From: Flavobacteriales bacterium
Lineage (GTDB): Bacteria; Bacteroidota; Bacteroidia; Flavobacteriales_D; Sanyastnellaceae
NCBI GenBank assembly: GCA_016780385.1
Contig: JADHLY010000018.1
Span: 1-37,324, forward strand
Direction of reading: 5' to 3'
Length of the DNA stretch: 37,324 nucleotides
A program made the position numbers and the translations under genes. Numbering within the stretch: the first letter of the stretch is position 1; every line of letters starts with the position of its first letter. A model generated the notes under the pieces. That model did no database searches, had not been told where the DNA came from, and worked only from the letters and a program-made list of their open reading frames with translations. Below, piece after piece: positions 7,239 to 15,578 of this stretch.

Positions 7239-9263
7239 ATGTCGACTAAAAATCGTATTTTAACGATGAATAAGCGCAGTTTTATGAGGCAGAGTCGCCC
7301 TTTTCGTCCAGCACATCATCCGAAGCAAGGTGCAACGGCTGTGGCCTCCATTCAACAGCAGTTGGGATTTTTGTGTGCATCCCCATGTTGGGTGGTACTG
7401 CTCGTCTGTGCGCTATTCCTGTCTCGCACCCCTGTTTGGACGCAGACTTCATCGGGATTGGACATCAACGTCGTCTTGGAGCCCGGAAGTGCCCTTGGGG
7501 AAGGCTGGATCATTGCAGCGCCGAGGTACAGTTCAAATTTGACCTATCCCATGGTGGTGGATGCCAACGGCGATGTGGTGCTCAACGACTTGAGGCCCTA
7601 CCAAGGGTTCAGTTTTGAGCACCATCCGGACGGACGGCTGGCATGGTTTTCCACGTTCGAAAACCATTGGGAGGTCTTGGACAGTTCGTTACAGGTCGCG
7701 TCCACAATTGAGTATGTGGCAGATGACGTCGATTACCATGACCTCGAGCTCATGCCCAATGGTCGGGTCTTGCTGCTGGGCAAGGAAATCGTCACCCTGA
7801 ATGTGGCTGACAGCGTACCAGACCCTTCCGAACCCGATCGCGCGGTGATCAATTGTCTCCTTCAGGAGCAGGACAGCTTGGGCAATGTCTTGTGGGCTTG
7901 GCGGGCGTCGGATTATTTGCCACCCACGCTGTGCACCCATTGCAATTGGAATTCGCCCCTGATCGACGCCTACCACCACAATGCCTTTCAAATCCTCGAG
8001 AACGGGGACATATTGTTGTGCTTGCGCAACATGGACAAGGTGGTTCGGATCAACCGACAAACGGGCCAAGTGGTGTGGACTTTGGGAGGGGCGTTGTCGA
8101 ACTTCACCTTTAGCGATTCCACCACGCTGTTCCGTCACCCCCACGATGCGCAATTCACGGATTCGGGGAATCTGCTGCTGTTTGACAACGGCACAGGGAA
8201 AGAGCCTTTGGTTTCGCGCGGGGTGGAATACAGCCTGGACCTTGAAACCGCCCAGGCCACCCAGGTGCAACAGTGGCTTCACCCCAACGGCAACTACGCT
8301 TCATCGCAAGGCAGTGTGCAGCGCTTGGAAAATGGGGGCACCCTTATCGGATGGGGCACAGGGGGCTCTGATGCCTTCGGAGGCGGGATGATCACGGAAT
8401 ATGACGCGACAGGTGATTTGGTGGGCAGCGTTTATTTCCCGACCAACCACTACTCGTACAGGGCGCGAAAGGTGCCAGCCAGCCAGTGGCCCGTGATCCA
8501 AGATTGCCGCAACCCGACGGCTTGCAATTACAATCCGGACGCCGCCATTGACGGCATCTGTTTGGAGGAGGGCATGTCCTGCGACGATGGCAACCCCTGC
8601 ACATCGGGAGACATGATCCAAGCGGACTGCTCCTGCCTCGGAGAAGGCCCTGCAGAAGGCAGTCCCATTGGGTGTTCAGACCCCTTTGCCATCAACTTCA
8701 ACCCGTGTGCCTTTGCGGATGTCGACGACGGTTCATGCCAATACCTCGTCAACTTCCGGGTGGATGCCACGGCCATGGACAGCTTGCCGGAAACCATGTC
8801 GCTCAGTCTATCCGGCAACCTCGTCGCCCTTTCAGAAGGGGGGTTTGGCACTTGGAAAGGAAGCCTCGTCCTCGGCAACGGTGCCTGGGGTTATCATTTC
8901 GTGGCAGACGGCGTGAGCGAATCTGTGCAGCGAAGCTTGGCACTCGGTTGGCCCCTCAGCGCACCACTGTCGGAGCAGCGCGCCTGTTTTGAACTCGAGG
9001 CGATCGCATGTCCAGGTTGCACGGACCCCGATGATGTCGCTTTCAGCCCTTTCGCTGCAGACGACCTGCTGTGCGGTGGTGGAAGCTGGAATGGATGCAC
9101 ATGGCCGGAAGCGCTGAATTACAGTGCTACCGCCATTTTTGACGACGGCAGCTGTGCATTTTCCGACGCGTCGGGTTGTGCCCAGGATTTGGATGGAGAC
9201 GGCATCGTGTCGGTTTCAGACGTACTGTCCTTGCTGGCCTATTTCGGCACTTTTTGTCCCTGA
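7239..9263 (+). CDS. Secreted arylsulfotransferase (ASST)-like protein with Cys-rich repeats and dockerin-like C-terminus
   Basis: 674 aa from the first ATG. The hydrophobic signal lies at ~49-69 (VVLLVCALFLSRTPVWTQ), so the true start may be later; ATGs at 7266 and 7284 are also in frame. Residues ~75-410 look like the ASST beta-propeller: AYHHNAFQILENGDILLCLR, INRQTGQVVWTLGG and RHPHDAQFTDSGNLLLFDNG resemble motifs of the arylsulfotransferase families. Known members move sulfate between phenolic compounds in the periplasm or outside the cell; substrate and activity are not shown here. Residues ~425-645 hold degenerate GCTDP-type repeats like those of the gene at 1-4342. The last 25 residues contain DLDGDGIVSVSDVLSLLAYF, a calcium-loop, dockerin-like motif. 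No classical T9SS tail is visible. It converges on the response-regulator gene with 8 nt between the stops. Confidence 0.78.
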   Translation: MSTKNRILTMNKRSFMRQSRPFRPAHHPKQGATAVASIQQQLGFLCASPCWVVLLVCALFLSRTPVWTQTSSGLDINVVLEPGSALGEGWIIAAPRYSSNLTYPMVVDANGDVVLNDLRPYQGFSFEHHPDGRLAWFSTFENHWEVLDSSLQVASTIEYVADDVDYHDLELMPNGRVLLLGKEIVTLNVADSVPDPSEPDRAVINCLLQEQDSLGNVLWAWRASDYLPPTLCTHCNWNSPLIDAYHHNAFQILENGDILLCLRNMDKVVRINRQTGQVVWTLGGALSNFTFSDSTTLFRHPHDAQFTDSGNLLLFDNGTGKEPLVSRGVEYSLDLETAQATQVQQWLHPNGNYASSQGSVQRLENGGTLIGWGTGGSDAFGGGMITEYDATGDLVGSVYFPTNHYSYRARKVPASQWPVIQDCRNPTACNYNPDAAIDGICLEEGMSCDDGNPCTSGDMIQADCSCLGEGPAEGSPIGCSDPFAINFNPCAFADVDDGSCQYLVNFRVDATAMDSLPETMSLSLSGNLVALSEGGFGTWKGSLVLGNGAWGYHFVADGVSESVQRSLALGWPLSAPLSEQRACFELEAIACPGCTDPDDVAFSPFAADDLLCGGGSWNGCTWPEALNYSATAIFDDGSCAFSDASGCAQDLDGDGIVSVSDVLSLLAYFGTFCP

Positions 9264-9271
9264 ATCGCTCC

Positions 9272-9970
9272 TTATTCTGGAGTGGGTCCATCCAATCGGA
9301 ATCCGACGCCGTGAATGGTGTTCAAGGACACTTCGGGGTCGGCCTTCAGGATTTTGCGCAGCCGGGTGATGTAGACGTCCATGCTGCGCCCAACGAAGTA
9401 GCCTGACTCCCCCCATACCAAGCGGCAAATCAGGTCGCGTTCTGTCGTGCGTCCGGCACGCTGCATGAGGATTTTAAGTACATCCCCTTCTTTGGGCGTG
9501 AGCCTGCGTTGGCCTCCACTCCAGAACAACTGATATGACTCGGGTTCATACTTCAAGTCGCCCAGTACGAGCTGAAGTGGCGCATGGTCGCTGCGCTGGT
9601 TCCGCTTGAGCACGGAGTGCAACCGCAGGATCAATTCCTCATTGTCAAAGGGCTTGATCACGTAATCGTCGGCACCGCATTTGAGTCCGTGCACGCGGTC
9701 TTCCACCCGGTCGCGGGCGGTGAGCAGAATGATGGGCAGGTCGGGCGAAACGGTGCGCAAGTCTTGGGTCAATTCAAATCCATCGCGACCCGGAAGCATG
9801 ACGTCGAGCAAGGCGATGTCAAACCGTCCGCTGTGAAAGGTGGGCAGCACCTCGCGCCCATCGCGCACCAAGGTCGCCTTGAAACCGTCCAGCCGCAGCA
9901 AGTCATGGAGCAACAGCCCCAAGGTGGGGTCGTCCTCTACGATGAGCACGTGGGGGCTGCCGTCACTCAT
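9272..9970 (-). CDS. OmpR/RprY-type response regulator
   Basis: 232 aa from ATG 9970; a longer start at 10015 is possible but would extend deeper into the kinase gene. The receiver domain (1-~120) has the acidic pocket D13/D14, phosphoacceptor D56 (LLDVMLPGRDG) and a conserved Lys in VIKPFDNEE. The C-terminal winged-helix domain (~130-230) carries RRLTPKEGDVLKIL and the recognition region SMDVYITRLRKIL, as in OmpR/PhoB regulators. It overlaps the upstream kinase gene by 8 nt, so the two are co-translated and are almost certainly a cognate pair. The closest characterised relatives I know of are the RprX/RprY proteins of Bacteroides; targets cannot be read from the sequence. Confidence 0.93.
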   Translation of the reverse strand: MSDGSPHVLIVEDDPTLGLLLHDLLRLDGFKATLVRDGREVLPTFHSGRFDIALLDVMLPGRDGFELTQDLRTVSPDLPIILLTARDRVEDRVHGLKCGADDYVIKPFDNEELILRLHSVLKRNQRSDHAPLQLVLGDLKYEPESYQLFWSGGQRRLTPKEGDVLKILMQRAGRTTERDLICRLVWGESGYFVGRSMDVYITRLRKILKADPEVSLNTIHGVGFRLDGPTPE

Positions 9971-11258
9971 GCTGGGCGTTGGGGAGTTCGACCGTGAAAG
10001 CACTGCCATGTCCAAATTCGCTGGTGCACTGCACCCTGCCGCCGTGCGCTTCTACGATGGTGCGGACGTAGTGCAGACCGAGGCCAAAACCCTTGACGTC
10101 ATGGCGGTTTCCTGTGGGCACCCGATGGAAGCGCTCGAAAATGCGGCCCAGGTGTTCTTTGGGGATGCCCACGCCTTGGTCGGTGACTTTTAGCAGCCAC
10201 ATGCCGATTCCAGCAGGTTTCCAGGCCAGTGAGATGTGGATGTCGGGGGGTGCGTCGCCAGCGTAGCGCACGGCGTTGTCCAGCAAATTGCTCAATACGC
10301 CATCGAGGTGGGTTCTGTCTCCCAGGATGGTAGGGTCATCGCCCCACGCGGCGGGCCAGGTATCGGCGGCGATGTGAACTTCCGCCCGACCACCATTGAG
10401 GTCGATGGAGGGCTGGAAGGCTTGGACACCCTCCTGCACCCATGACCGCAGACCCATGGGCTCGAGGTTTAGGCCTTGGCCTTGTCCGTCCAGCGTTGCG
10501 ATTTCCATGACTTTCTCCACTTGCAATCGCATTCTCCGGTTTTCGGCCAGGATCAGGTCGAGGTACCGCTTGCGGGCTTCAGGGTCCGCGCCGATGTTTG
10601 GCCGCTGCAGAAGTTGGGCCCCCGACTCAATCGAAGCGATGGGCGTTTTGAACTCGTGCGTCATGTTGTTGATGAAGTCTTCTCGGACTTCGGACAGGCG
10701 CTTCTGTCGCAGCACGAGGACCACGGCATAGACAAAGGTTCCCAAAACGAGCAGCTGCAGCAGGCTTGCGAGTAGCCACCTGTCGAGCGACATGATCAAG
10801 TCGCCGCGGCGTTCTGGAAACCGAATGCCGAAATAGTGCCCATCCCGATCGAAACGGGGAGACGGTCCAGTGTCTTCAGAGGCTTGGCCCACCCGACCGC
10901 CATACAGGATGCTGTCGCTGAAGCAATCGTAGATGGCGTATTCGAAATCGGTAGAAAGTGCCGCGCCCGCAAAGGACTCGCGGAGCAGGGCTTCCAACAG
11001 AAAGGGGTGCAAGGTGTCATTGAGATTGGCCACGAAATAATTCGAGGCGGCCTGCTGGACCGGTTCGACCAGGGCGCTGTCTCCCCGCATGGCTTGAATC
11101 TGGTCCACCACCTCGGTCATGGCGGTCACCACCCGGTCGCTGAACTCTCTTTCTTGTAAATCAGCGGCTTGCTGCAGCCAAGTGAGTTGCAACAGAAGTG
11201 TCCCTCCAATGGAGACCAAACCAGTGAGGATGAGGATCCGTATGCGCTGCCGGGACAC
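9963..11258 (-). CDS. Sensor histidine kinase (RprX-like)
   Basis: 431 aa starting at GTG 11258; no ATG precedes the first membrane segment. TM1 is at ~8-28, an extracytoplasmic sensor domain at ~30-158 and TM2 at ~160-183. The dimerisation/phosphoacceptor motif is NNMTHEFKTPIASI (H201). The ATPase domain has an N-box (NLLDNAVRY), a G1 box (DQGVGI), an F-box (RIFERFHRV) and a G2 box (GFGLGLHYV), all intact. It phosphorylates the downstream OmpR-type regulator, whose start overlaps this stop. A -7-like box TAAACTTG ends 5 nt before the GTG, compatible with a nearly leaderless mRNA. Confidence 0.93.
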   Translation of the reverse strand: MSRQRIRILILTGLVSIGGTLLLQLTWLQQAADLQEREFSDRVVTAMTEVVDQIQAMRGDSALVEPVQQAASNYFVANLNDTLHPFLLEALLRESFAGAALSTDFEYAIYDCFSDSILYGGRVGQASEDTGPSPRFDRDGHYFGIRFPERRGDLIMSLDRWLLASLLQLLVLGTFVYAVVLVLRQKRLSEVREDFINNMTHEFKTPIASIESGAQLLQRPNIGADPEARKRYLDLILAENRRMRLQVEKVMEIATLDGQGQGLNLEPMGLRSWVQEGVQAFQPSIDLNGGRAEVHIAADTWPAAWGDDPTILGDRTHLDGVLSNLLDNAVRYAGDAPPDIHISLAWKPAGIGMWLLKVTDQGVGIPKEHLGRIFERFHRVPTGNRHDVKGFGLGLHYVRTIVEAHGGRVQCTSEFGHGSAFTVELPNAQHE

Positions 11259-11263
11259 GTTTG

Positions 11264-11271
11264 CAAGTTTA
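11264..11271 (-). promoter_or_regulatory. Candidate -7 box for the histidine kinase
   Basis: The minus strand reads TAAACTTG, one mismatch to TAnnTTTG, ending 5 nt before the GTG start. No TTG sits at the expected 17-20 nt spacing, so the call is weak. Confidence 0.3.
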
Positions 11272-11329
11272 CGCGCAATCCCACACGTGGACTTCCCAAT
11301 GCGACCATAGGGAATTCATGCGGTTGCCT

Positions 11330-11337
11330 TAGCTTCG
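11330..11337 (+). promoter_or_regulatory. Candidate -7 box for the secreted protein at 11342
   Basis: TAGCTTCG, one mismatch to TAnnTTTG, ends 4 nt before the ATG. No clear -33 element is found at the right spacing. If used, the mRNA would be essentially leaderless. Confidence 0.3.
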
Positions 11338-11341
11338 AACC

Positions 11342-12181
11342 ATGTATTCCCGGTTGATCTTTTTTGCTGCCGAGCAGGGTGCGAAAGCAGCAGGCGTCTT
11401 CTGTTTTGCGCTCATGTTGTGCGCTGTCGCTCCGGTGAATGGCTGTTCACAGCAGTACTTAGAGCTCGGAGGATTGTACCAAGGAGAGAACCTTCTCGTG
11501 GTGAATGAGCCCAGCGCAGATGGGGTCGGATTCTGCTGTTACGAAGTGAGGGTCAACGGGATGCTGACTTCAGATCAGGTCAATTCGCACGCCTTTGAGG
11601 TCGATTTGACCGCCCTTGGATTGCCATTGGGCAAAGGACTGAGCGTCCGATTGACCCACCGCAATGGTTGCGCCCCCCGCGTGCTCAATCCCGAAGTCAT
11701 ACAGCCTTCTCCCGGGTTCCAGCTTGTGGCCTTTGAAGCCGTGCCCAGCGGTGAAGTCACATGGACCACACGCGAAGAGCACGGCCGTATGCCTTTCGTT
11801 TTGCAGCAGTTCAAGTGGGGAAAGTGGGTTGATATCGTGCGCCTGGATGGAAAAGGGGGTCCCGAGGAACGGGTTTACGTGACCGCGGTTCAGCCTGTGC
11901 AAGGTGAAAACCTGCTGCGCTTGACCCACCTCGCTCCGGATGGCACGTTGGAAGTCAAGGGTGAAGCCCGTTTTCAGGGAGATGTGCCCGAGGTGGCCAT
12001 GGAGTATGAGCAGAGGTCACAGATTTTGAAGTTCTCCAGGTCCACGCAATACGAGTTGGTCAATGAATTTGGCACCGTCGTTCTGCGCGGGGTCGGTTCT
12101 GAAGCCACATTGCGCTATCTTTCCCGTGGCGAATACTTCGTCAATTTTGGCGCGAGGACATTGTCCCTCAAAAAGCGCTAA
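11342..12181 (+). CDS. Secreted protein of unknown function with T9SS-like C-terminal segment
   Basis: 279 aa. The signal region (GVFCFALMLCAVAPVNGCSQ, ~18-37) is followed by a Cys-containing domain (YLELGGLYQGENLLVVNEP, then GVGFCCYEVRVNG) that I recall as conserved, without assigned function, in Flavobacteriales next to DUF4290 and murA. The last ~45 residues (YELVNEFGTVVLRGVG, then LSRGEYFVNFGARTLSLKKR) resemble a T9SS type-A sorting domain: a 'd..G..v' strand, 'L..GeYfv' and a basic end. Likely cell-surface or outer-membrane associated. The downstream DUF4290 gene starts 38 nt after the stop, so an operon with it and murA is plausible. Confidence 0.75.
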   Translation: MYSRLIFFAAEQGAKAAGVFCFALMLCAVAPVNGCSQQYLELGGLYQGENLLVVNEPSADGVGFCCYEVRVNGMLTSDQVNSHAFEVDLTALGLPLGKGLSVRLTHRNGCAPRVLNPEVIQPSPGFQLVAFEAVPSGEVTWTTREEHGRMPFVLQQFKWGKWVDIVRLDGKGGPEERVYVTAVQPVQGENLLRLTHLAPDGTLEVKGEARFQGDVPEVAMEYEQRSQILKFSRSTQYELVNEFGTVVLRGVGSEATLRYLSRGEYFVNFGARTLSLKKR

Positions 12182-12219
12182 AGCCGCAAGGGGCCCATTC
12201 CTTGCCGAAAAGCAGCAAC

Positions 12220-12864
12220 ATGCCCGAATCCATTGCTTCAGCCCATGAGGGGTTGACCTACAATAGCCGCAGGCCGGACATCGCCATCCCCGAATACGGG
12301 CGCGTTGTGCACGAATTGATCACCCATTGCGTGACCATTGAGGACCGTGAAGAGCGGACCAAGTGCGCCACTGCCATCGTCAGTGTCATGCGAACCCTGG
12401 TGCCCGGTTCCAAGGAAATGGTGGACCACGAAGAGAAACTGTGGGGCCACCTCCACGTGATGTCCAACTGGCAGTTGGACATCGACGGTCCATTCCCGCC
12501 CCCTGCCAAGCCAGAGGAAGACCCTGGACCTGAGCGGTTGACATACACCCAGCTGTCCAAGCGGCCTTCATTCTATGGGAGGATCGTCGAAGAGCTGATT
12601 GCCAAGGCCAAGGCAATGCCCGAAGGCGAAGAGCGCAATGCGCTGTCCATGATGATCGCCAATCTGCTCAAGCGCCAATACCTGACCTGGAACAAGGGTG
12701 CGGTAGAGGATCCACTGATTCGTGCACAATTGCGCGAAATGTCAGAAGGCGCTTTGGACGTGCCGGCAGAAGTGGAGTTGGTTTCATCCAGCGAGATCCT
12801 CAAGAGCAAGCGGAAGACGACCAATAATTTCCGCAACAACAGGGGCGGCAAGCGGAAGCGCTGA
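12220..12864 (+). CDS. DUF4290 domain-containing protein
   Basis: 214 aa from ATG 12220; an in-frame TTG at 12202 would add six residues but is less likely. The opening pattern LTYNSRRPDIAIPEYGRVVH, then EDREERTKCA and KLWGHLHVMSNWQLDIDGPF, match the DUF4290 family as I know it from Bacteroidota. It is an alpha-helical, soluble protein with no signal peptide. The C-terminus ends in a strongly basic, low-complexity tail (KSKRKTTNNFRNNRGGKRKR), which suggests nucleic-acid or anionic-surface binding. It sits directly upstream of murA (106-nt gap). No function is known to me. Confidence 0.85.
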   Translation: MPESIASAHEGLTYNSRRPDIAIPEYGRVVHELITHCVTIEDREERTKCATAIVSVMRTLVPGSKEMVDHEEKLWGHLHVMSNWQLDIDGPFPPPAKPEEDPGPERLTYTQLSKRPSFYGRIVEELIAKAKAMPEGEERNALSMMIANLLKRQYLTWNKGAVEDPLIRAQLREMSEGALDVPAEVELVSSSEILKSKRKTTNNFRNNRGGKRKR

Positions 12865-12970
12865 GCGCCAATCCGGTAGGGGTCCCCGACCCCTTGTCGA
12901 AAACAACCTGCACCGTCCCTCAAAAGGCGCGTGGTGTGGCCCAAATTGACGGCTCAACCAACCGACCGTC

Positions 12971-14284
12971 ATGGGCACTTTTGTCATCGAAGGGGGACGC
13001 CCCCTCAACGGATCCATCACCCCTCAAGGCGCCAAGAATGAGGCGCTGCAGGTGGTGTGCGCCGTACTGCTTTCCTCCGAACCCGTTACCATTTCGAACC
13101 TGCCGGACATCGTGGATGTCAACAGGCTCATCGACTTGCTCTCTTCCATGGGGGTCAAGGTGGACAAGCTGGATGCCGGTTCTTTTCGCTTCCAGGCTGA
13201 CGATGTCAACCTGGACTATCTGGAGAGTCCTGAGTTTCGGACGAAGGGCGGTGGCTTGAGGGGCAGTGTCATGATCATGGGGCCTTTGCTTTCGCGTTTT
13301 GGCAAAGGGTACATTCCCAAGCCGGGCGGCGACAAAATCGGGCGCCGCCGCATGGACACCCACTTCATCGGTTTCGAAAACCTGGGGGCGACCTTCCGTT
13401 ACGATTCCGGAGAGACCTTTTACCGTGCGGAGGCGCCGGACGGCCTGAAGGGCAGCGACATGTTGCTCGACGAGGCTTCAGTCACGGGTACAGCCAACAT
13501 CGTCATGGCCGCGGCACTGGCCAAGGGCACAACCACCATCTACAATGCCGCCTGCGAGCCTTACCTGCAGCAGTTGTGCAAGATGATCAACCGCATGGGC
13601 GGCAAGATTTCCGGGGTGGGTTCCAATCTGCTGACCATCGAAGGTGTGCCATCACTCGGCGGTTGTGAGCACCGCTGCTTGCCCGACATGATTGAAATCG
13701 GGAGTTTCATCGGCATGGCGGCCATGACCCGCGGAGAAGTGACCATCAAGGATGTCAGTTGGGATGACCTCGGCCAGATACCGCGCGTCTTCGAGCGCAT
13801 GGGCATCGGGCTTGAACGCCGCGGCGACGACCTGTTCGTGCCGGCGCAGGACCACTACGAAATCGACACTTTCATCGATGGCTCCATCCTGACAGTGGCG
13901 GACGCGCCTTGGCCCGGGTTTACCCCCGACCTGTTGTCCATCTTGCTGGTCACGGCCACACAAGCGAGGGGCAGCGTTTTGGTGCACCAAAAAATGTTCG
14001 AGAGCCGTCTGTTCTTCGTGGACAAGCTGATTGACATGGGGGCCCAGATCATCTTGTGTGATCCCCACCGCGCTACGGTCATCGGATTGGACCGCAAGAC
14101 GCCTTTGCGCGGCGTGACCATGACGTCACCTGACATCCGTGCCGGTGTGTCATTGCTCATAGCGGCGTTGTCTGCCGAAGGGCGTTCCACCATTCACAAC
14201 ATCGGTCAGATTGACCGCGGTTATCAGTATATCGAGCACCGTTTGCGTGCTTTGGGTGCACAAATAGAACGTTTGGCAGACTGA
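12971..14284 (+). CDS. murA: UDP-N-acetylglucosamine 1-carboxyvinyltransferase, Asp-type (Cys to Asp)
   Basis: 437 aa, full length. MurA adds enolpyruvate from PEP to UDP-GlcNAc, the first committed step of peptidoglycan synthesis in the cytoplasm. K22-N23 (QGAKNEAL), the loop PKPGGDKIGRRRMDTH, the PEP-site Arg in IDRGYQYIEHRL and the substrate loop APWPGFTPDL are present. The position of the catalytic Cys (Cys115 in E. coli) is Asp121 here. This natural variant is known from some other bacteria and confers fosfomycin insensitivity because the drug alkylates that Cys; resistance here is inferred. Upstream are DUF4290 and a secreted protein, downstream a TlpA-like thioredoxin. Confidence 0.97.
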   Translation: MGTFVIEGGRPLNGSITPQGAKNEALQVVCAVLLSSEPVTISNLPDIVDVNRLIDLLSSMGVKVDKLDAGSFRFQADDVNLDYLESPEFRTKGGGLRGSVMIMGPLLSRFGKGYIPKPGGDKIGRRRMDTHFIGFENLGATFRYDSGETFYRAEAPDGLKGSDMLLDEASVTGTANIVMAAALAKGTTTIYNAACEPYLQQLCKMINRMGGKISGVGSNLLTIEGVPSLGGCEHRCLPDMIEIGSFIGMAAMTRGEVTIKDVSWDDLGQIPRVFERMGIGLERRGDDLFVPAQDHYEIDTFIDGSILTVADAPWPGFTPDLLSILLVTATQARGSVLVHQKMFESRLFFVDKLIDMGAQIILCDPHRATVIGLDRKTPLRGVTMTSPDIRAGVSLLIAALSAEGRSTIHNIGQIDRGYQYIEHRLRALGAQIERLAD

Positions 14285-14326
14285 ACCTCCTGCGGCACCC
14301 GTTGACTCCGTAACTTTAAGATTCTC

Positions 14327-14866
14327 ATGCTGTCCATTCGACCTTCCCTGTTTTCTGTCGCCTTGATTGGCGCGTTGTTGGTTTCACTCAACGCCGATGC
14401 CCAAGATCCGCGCATCGGGACTTCAGTGGGTGACCTTGCTCCTGAGCTCGTGCTCAATGGGCTGGACGGGGAACAAGTCAAGCTGAGTGACCTTCGTGGG
14501 CAGCTTGTGCTGATTGATTTCTGGGCGAGCTGGTGCGGCCCTTGCCGCCGCGAAAACCCCAATGTGGTCAATGCCTACAAGAAGTATCGCAAGGCCAAAT
14601 TCAAGAGTGCCGATGGCTTCACGATCGCCAGCGTGTCCCTGGACCGCAAGCAAGAAAGTTGGGCGCGCGCTGTCAAGCAGGACCAGCTGGACTGGGACTG
14701 GCACGGCTGTGATTTGGGCGGTTGGAACAGTGAAGCGGCAGCCATGTATGGTGTGAGCAGCATCCCCATGAGCTTTCTCGTAGACGAGAAAGGTGTCATC
14801 GTCGCCAAGAATCTGCGGGGCATGGAGCTCCATATTCAGATCGACCAGCACGTCGCCCGCCTCTGA
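14327..14866 (+). CDS. TlpA-family thiol:disulfide oxidoreductase (secreted)
   Basis: 179 aa. A signal peptide (~8-26, cleavage near NADAQ) precedes a thioredoxin fold of the TlpA/ResA type: IDFWASWCGPCRRENP with the active-site pair C70/C73, then the cis-Pro motif SSIPMSFLVDEKG. The central insertion expected of the family is present. It likely reduces disulfides, or passes electrons, in the periplasm; the partner is unknown. It lies 42 nt after murA. A -7-like TAACTTTA (14311-14318) sits 8 nt before the ATG, so it may be transcribed separately. Confidence 0.9.
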   Translation: MLSIRPSLFSVALIGALLVSLNADAQDPRIGTSVGDLAPELVLNGLDGEQVKLSDLRGQLVLIDFWASWCGPCRRENPNVVNAYKKYRKAKFKSADGFTIASVSLDRKQESWARAVKQDQLDWDWHGCDLGGWNSEAAAMYGVSSIPMSFLVDEKGVIVAKNLRGMELHIQIDQHVARL

Positions 14867-14981
14867 CAAATCTGGCAGGTTCTGTCCTGCCGCCCTGACA
14901 GCTTCCACCTTGGACTGACACGATGTCGGGCGCAGTCTCCGTGGCACGTGGATTGCGTAGTGGGAAGCAAATTGCAGTCCC

Positions 14982-15569
14982 ATGATTCAGCAACCGATGA
15001 ACGAGGAAGATGCCGTCCGCCCAGAGGACCAGGCCAACGAGGATCACACCGCCCAGGCCGAGGCGGCCCAGGAGGAGCAGGAGGCCCCGCAGGAAGACAC
15101 AGTGCAAGCGGCTGAAGGCGATGAAGGGGCTGCTGACAGCGATGGCGATGCGGACGTGTGGCGCGACAAATACCTCCGGCTGTACGCGGAGTTCGACAAT
15201 TTCCGAAAGCGCACCATGCGCGAACGCGGTGACCTGGTGCGCAGCGCCGGCCGCGACGTGATGGAGGCACTGCTGCCCGTACTCGATGACTTCGAGCGGG
15301 CCTTGGCTGCTGGAGAAGGACAAGAGCTCGAGCAGATGAAGGAAGGCTACCTCTTGATCGGCCAAAAAATGCGCGGCATTCTGGAATCCAAAGGGTTGCA
15401 GCGCATGGAGGCCAAGGACGCCACATTTGACACGGACCTTCACGAAGCCATCACCCAGATCCCGGCACCAGAACCAAGTATGGTGGGCAAGGTGGTCGAC
15501 GTGGTAGAGCCGGGCTACAAACTACACGACTCCGTTCTCCGCTTCGCCAAAGTGGTGGTCGGCAACTGA
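14982..15569 (+). CDS. grpE: Nucleotide exchange factor GrpE
   Basis: 195 aa. GrpE opens DnaK and releases ADP in the Hsp70 cycle. The acidic, low-complexity N-terminus (~1-55, rich in E/D/Q/A) precedes the coiled coil with the typical WRDKYLRLYAEFDNFRKRT (~54-72). The C-terminal beta domain ends GYKLHDSVLRFAKVVVGN, close to the family signature. A second in-frame ATG at 14997 is an alternative start. dnaJ begins 9 nt after the stop, so the two form an operon that continues into the ABC exporter genes. Confidence 0.95.
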   Translation: MIQQPMNEEDAVRPEDQANEDHTAQAEAAQEEQEAPQEDTVQAAEGDEGAADSDGDADVWRDKYLRLYAEFDNFRKRTMRERGDLVRSAGRDVMEALLPVLDDFERALAAGEGQELEQMKEGYLLIGQKMRGILESKGLQRMEAKDATFDTDLHEAITQIPAPEPSMVGKVVDVVEPGYKLHDSVLRFAKVVVGN

Positions 15570-15578
15570 TCCAGTCAC

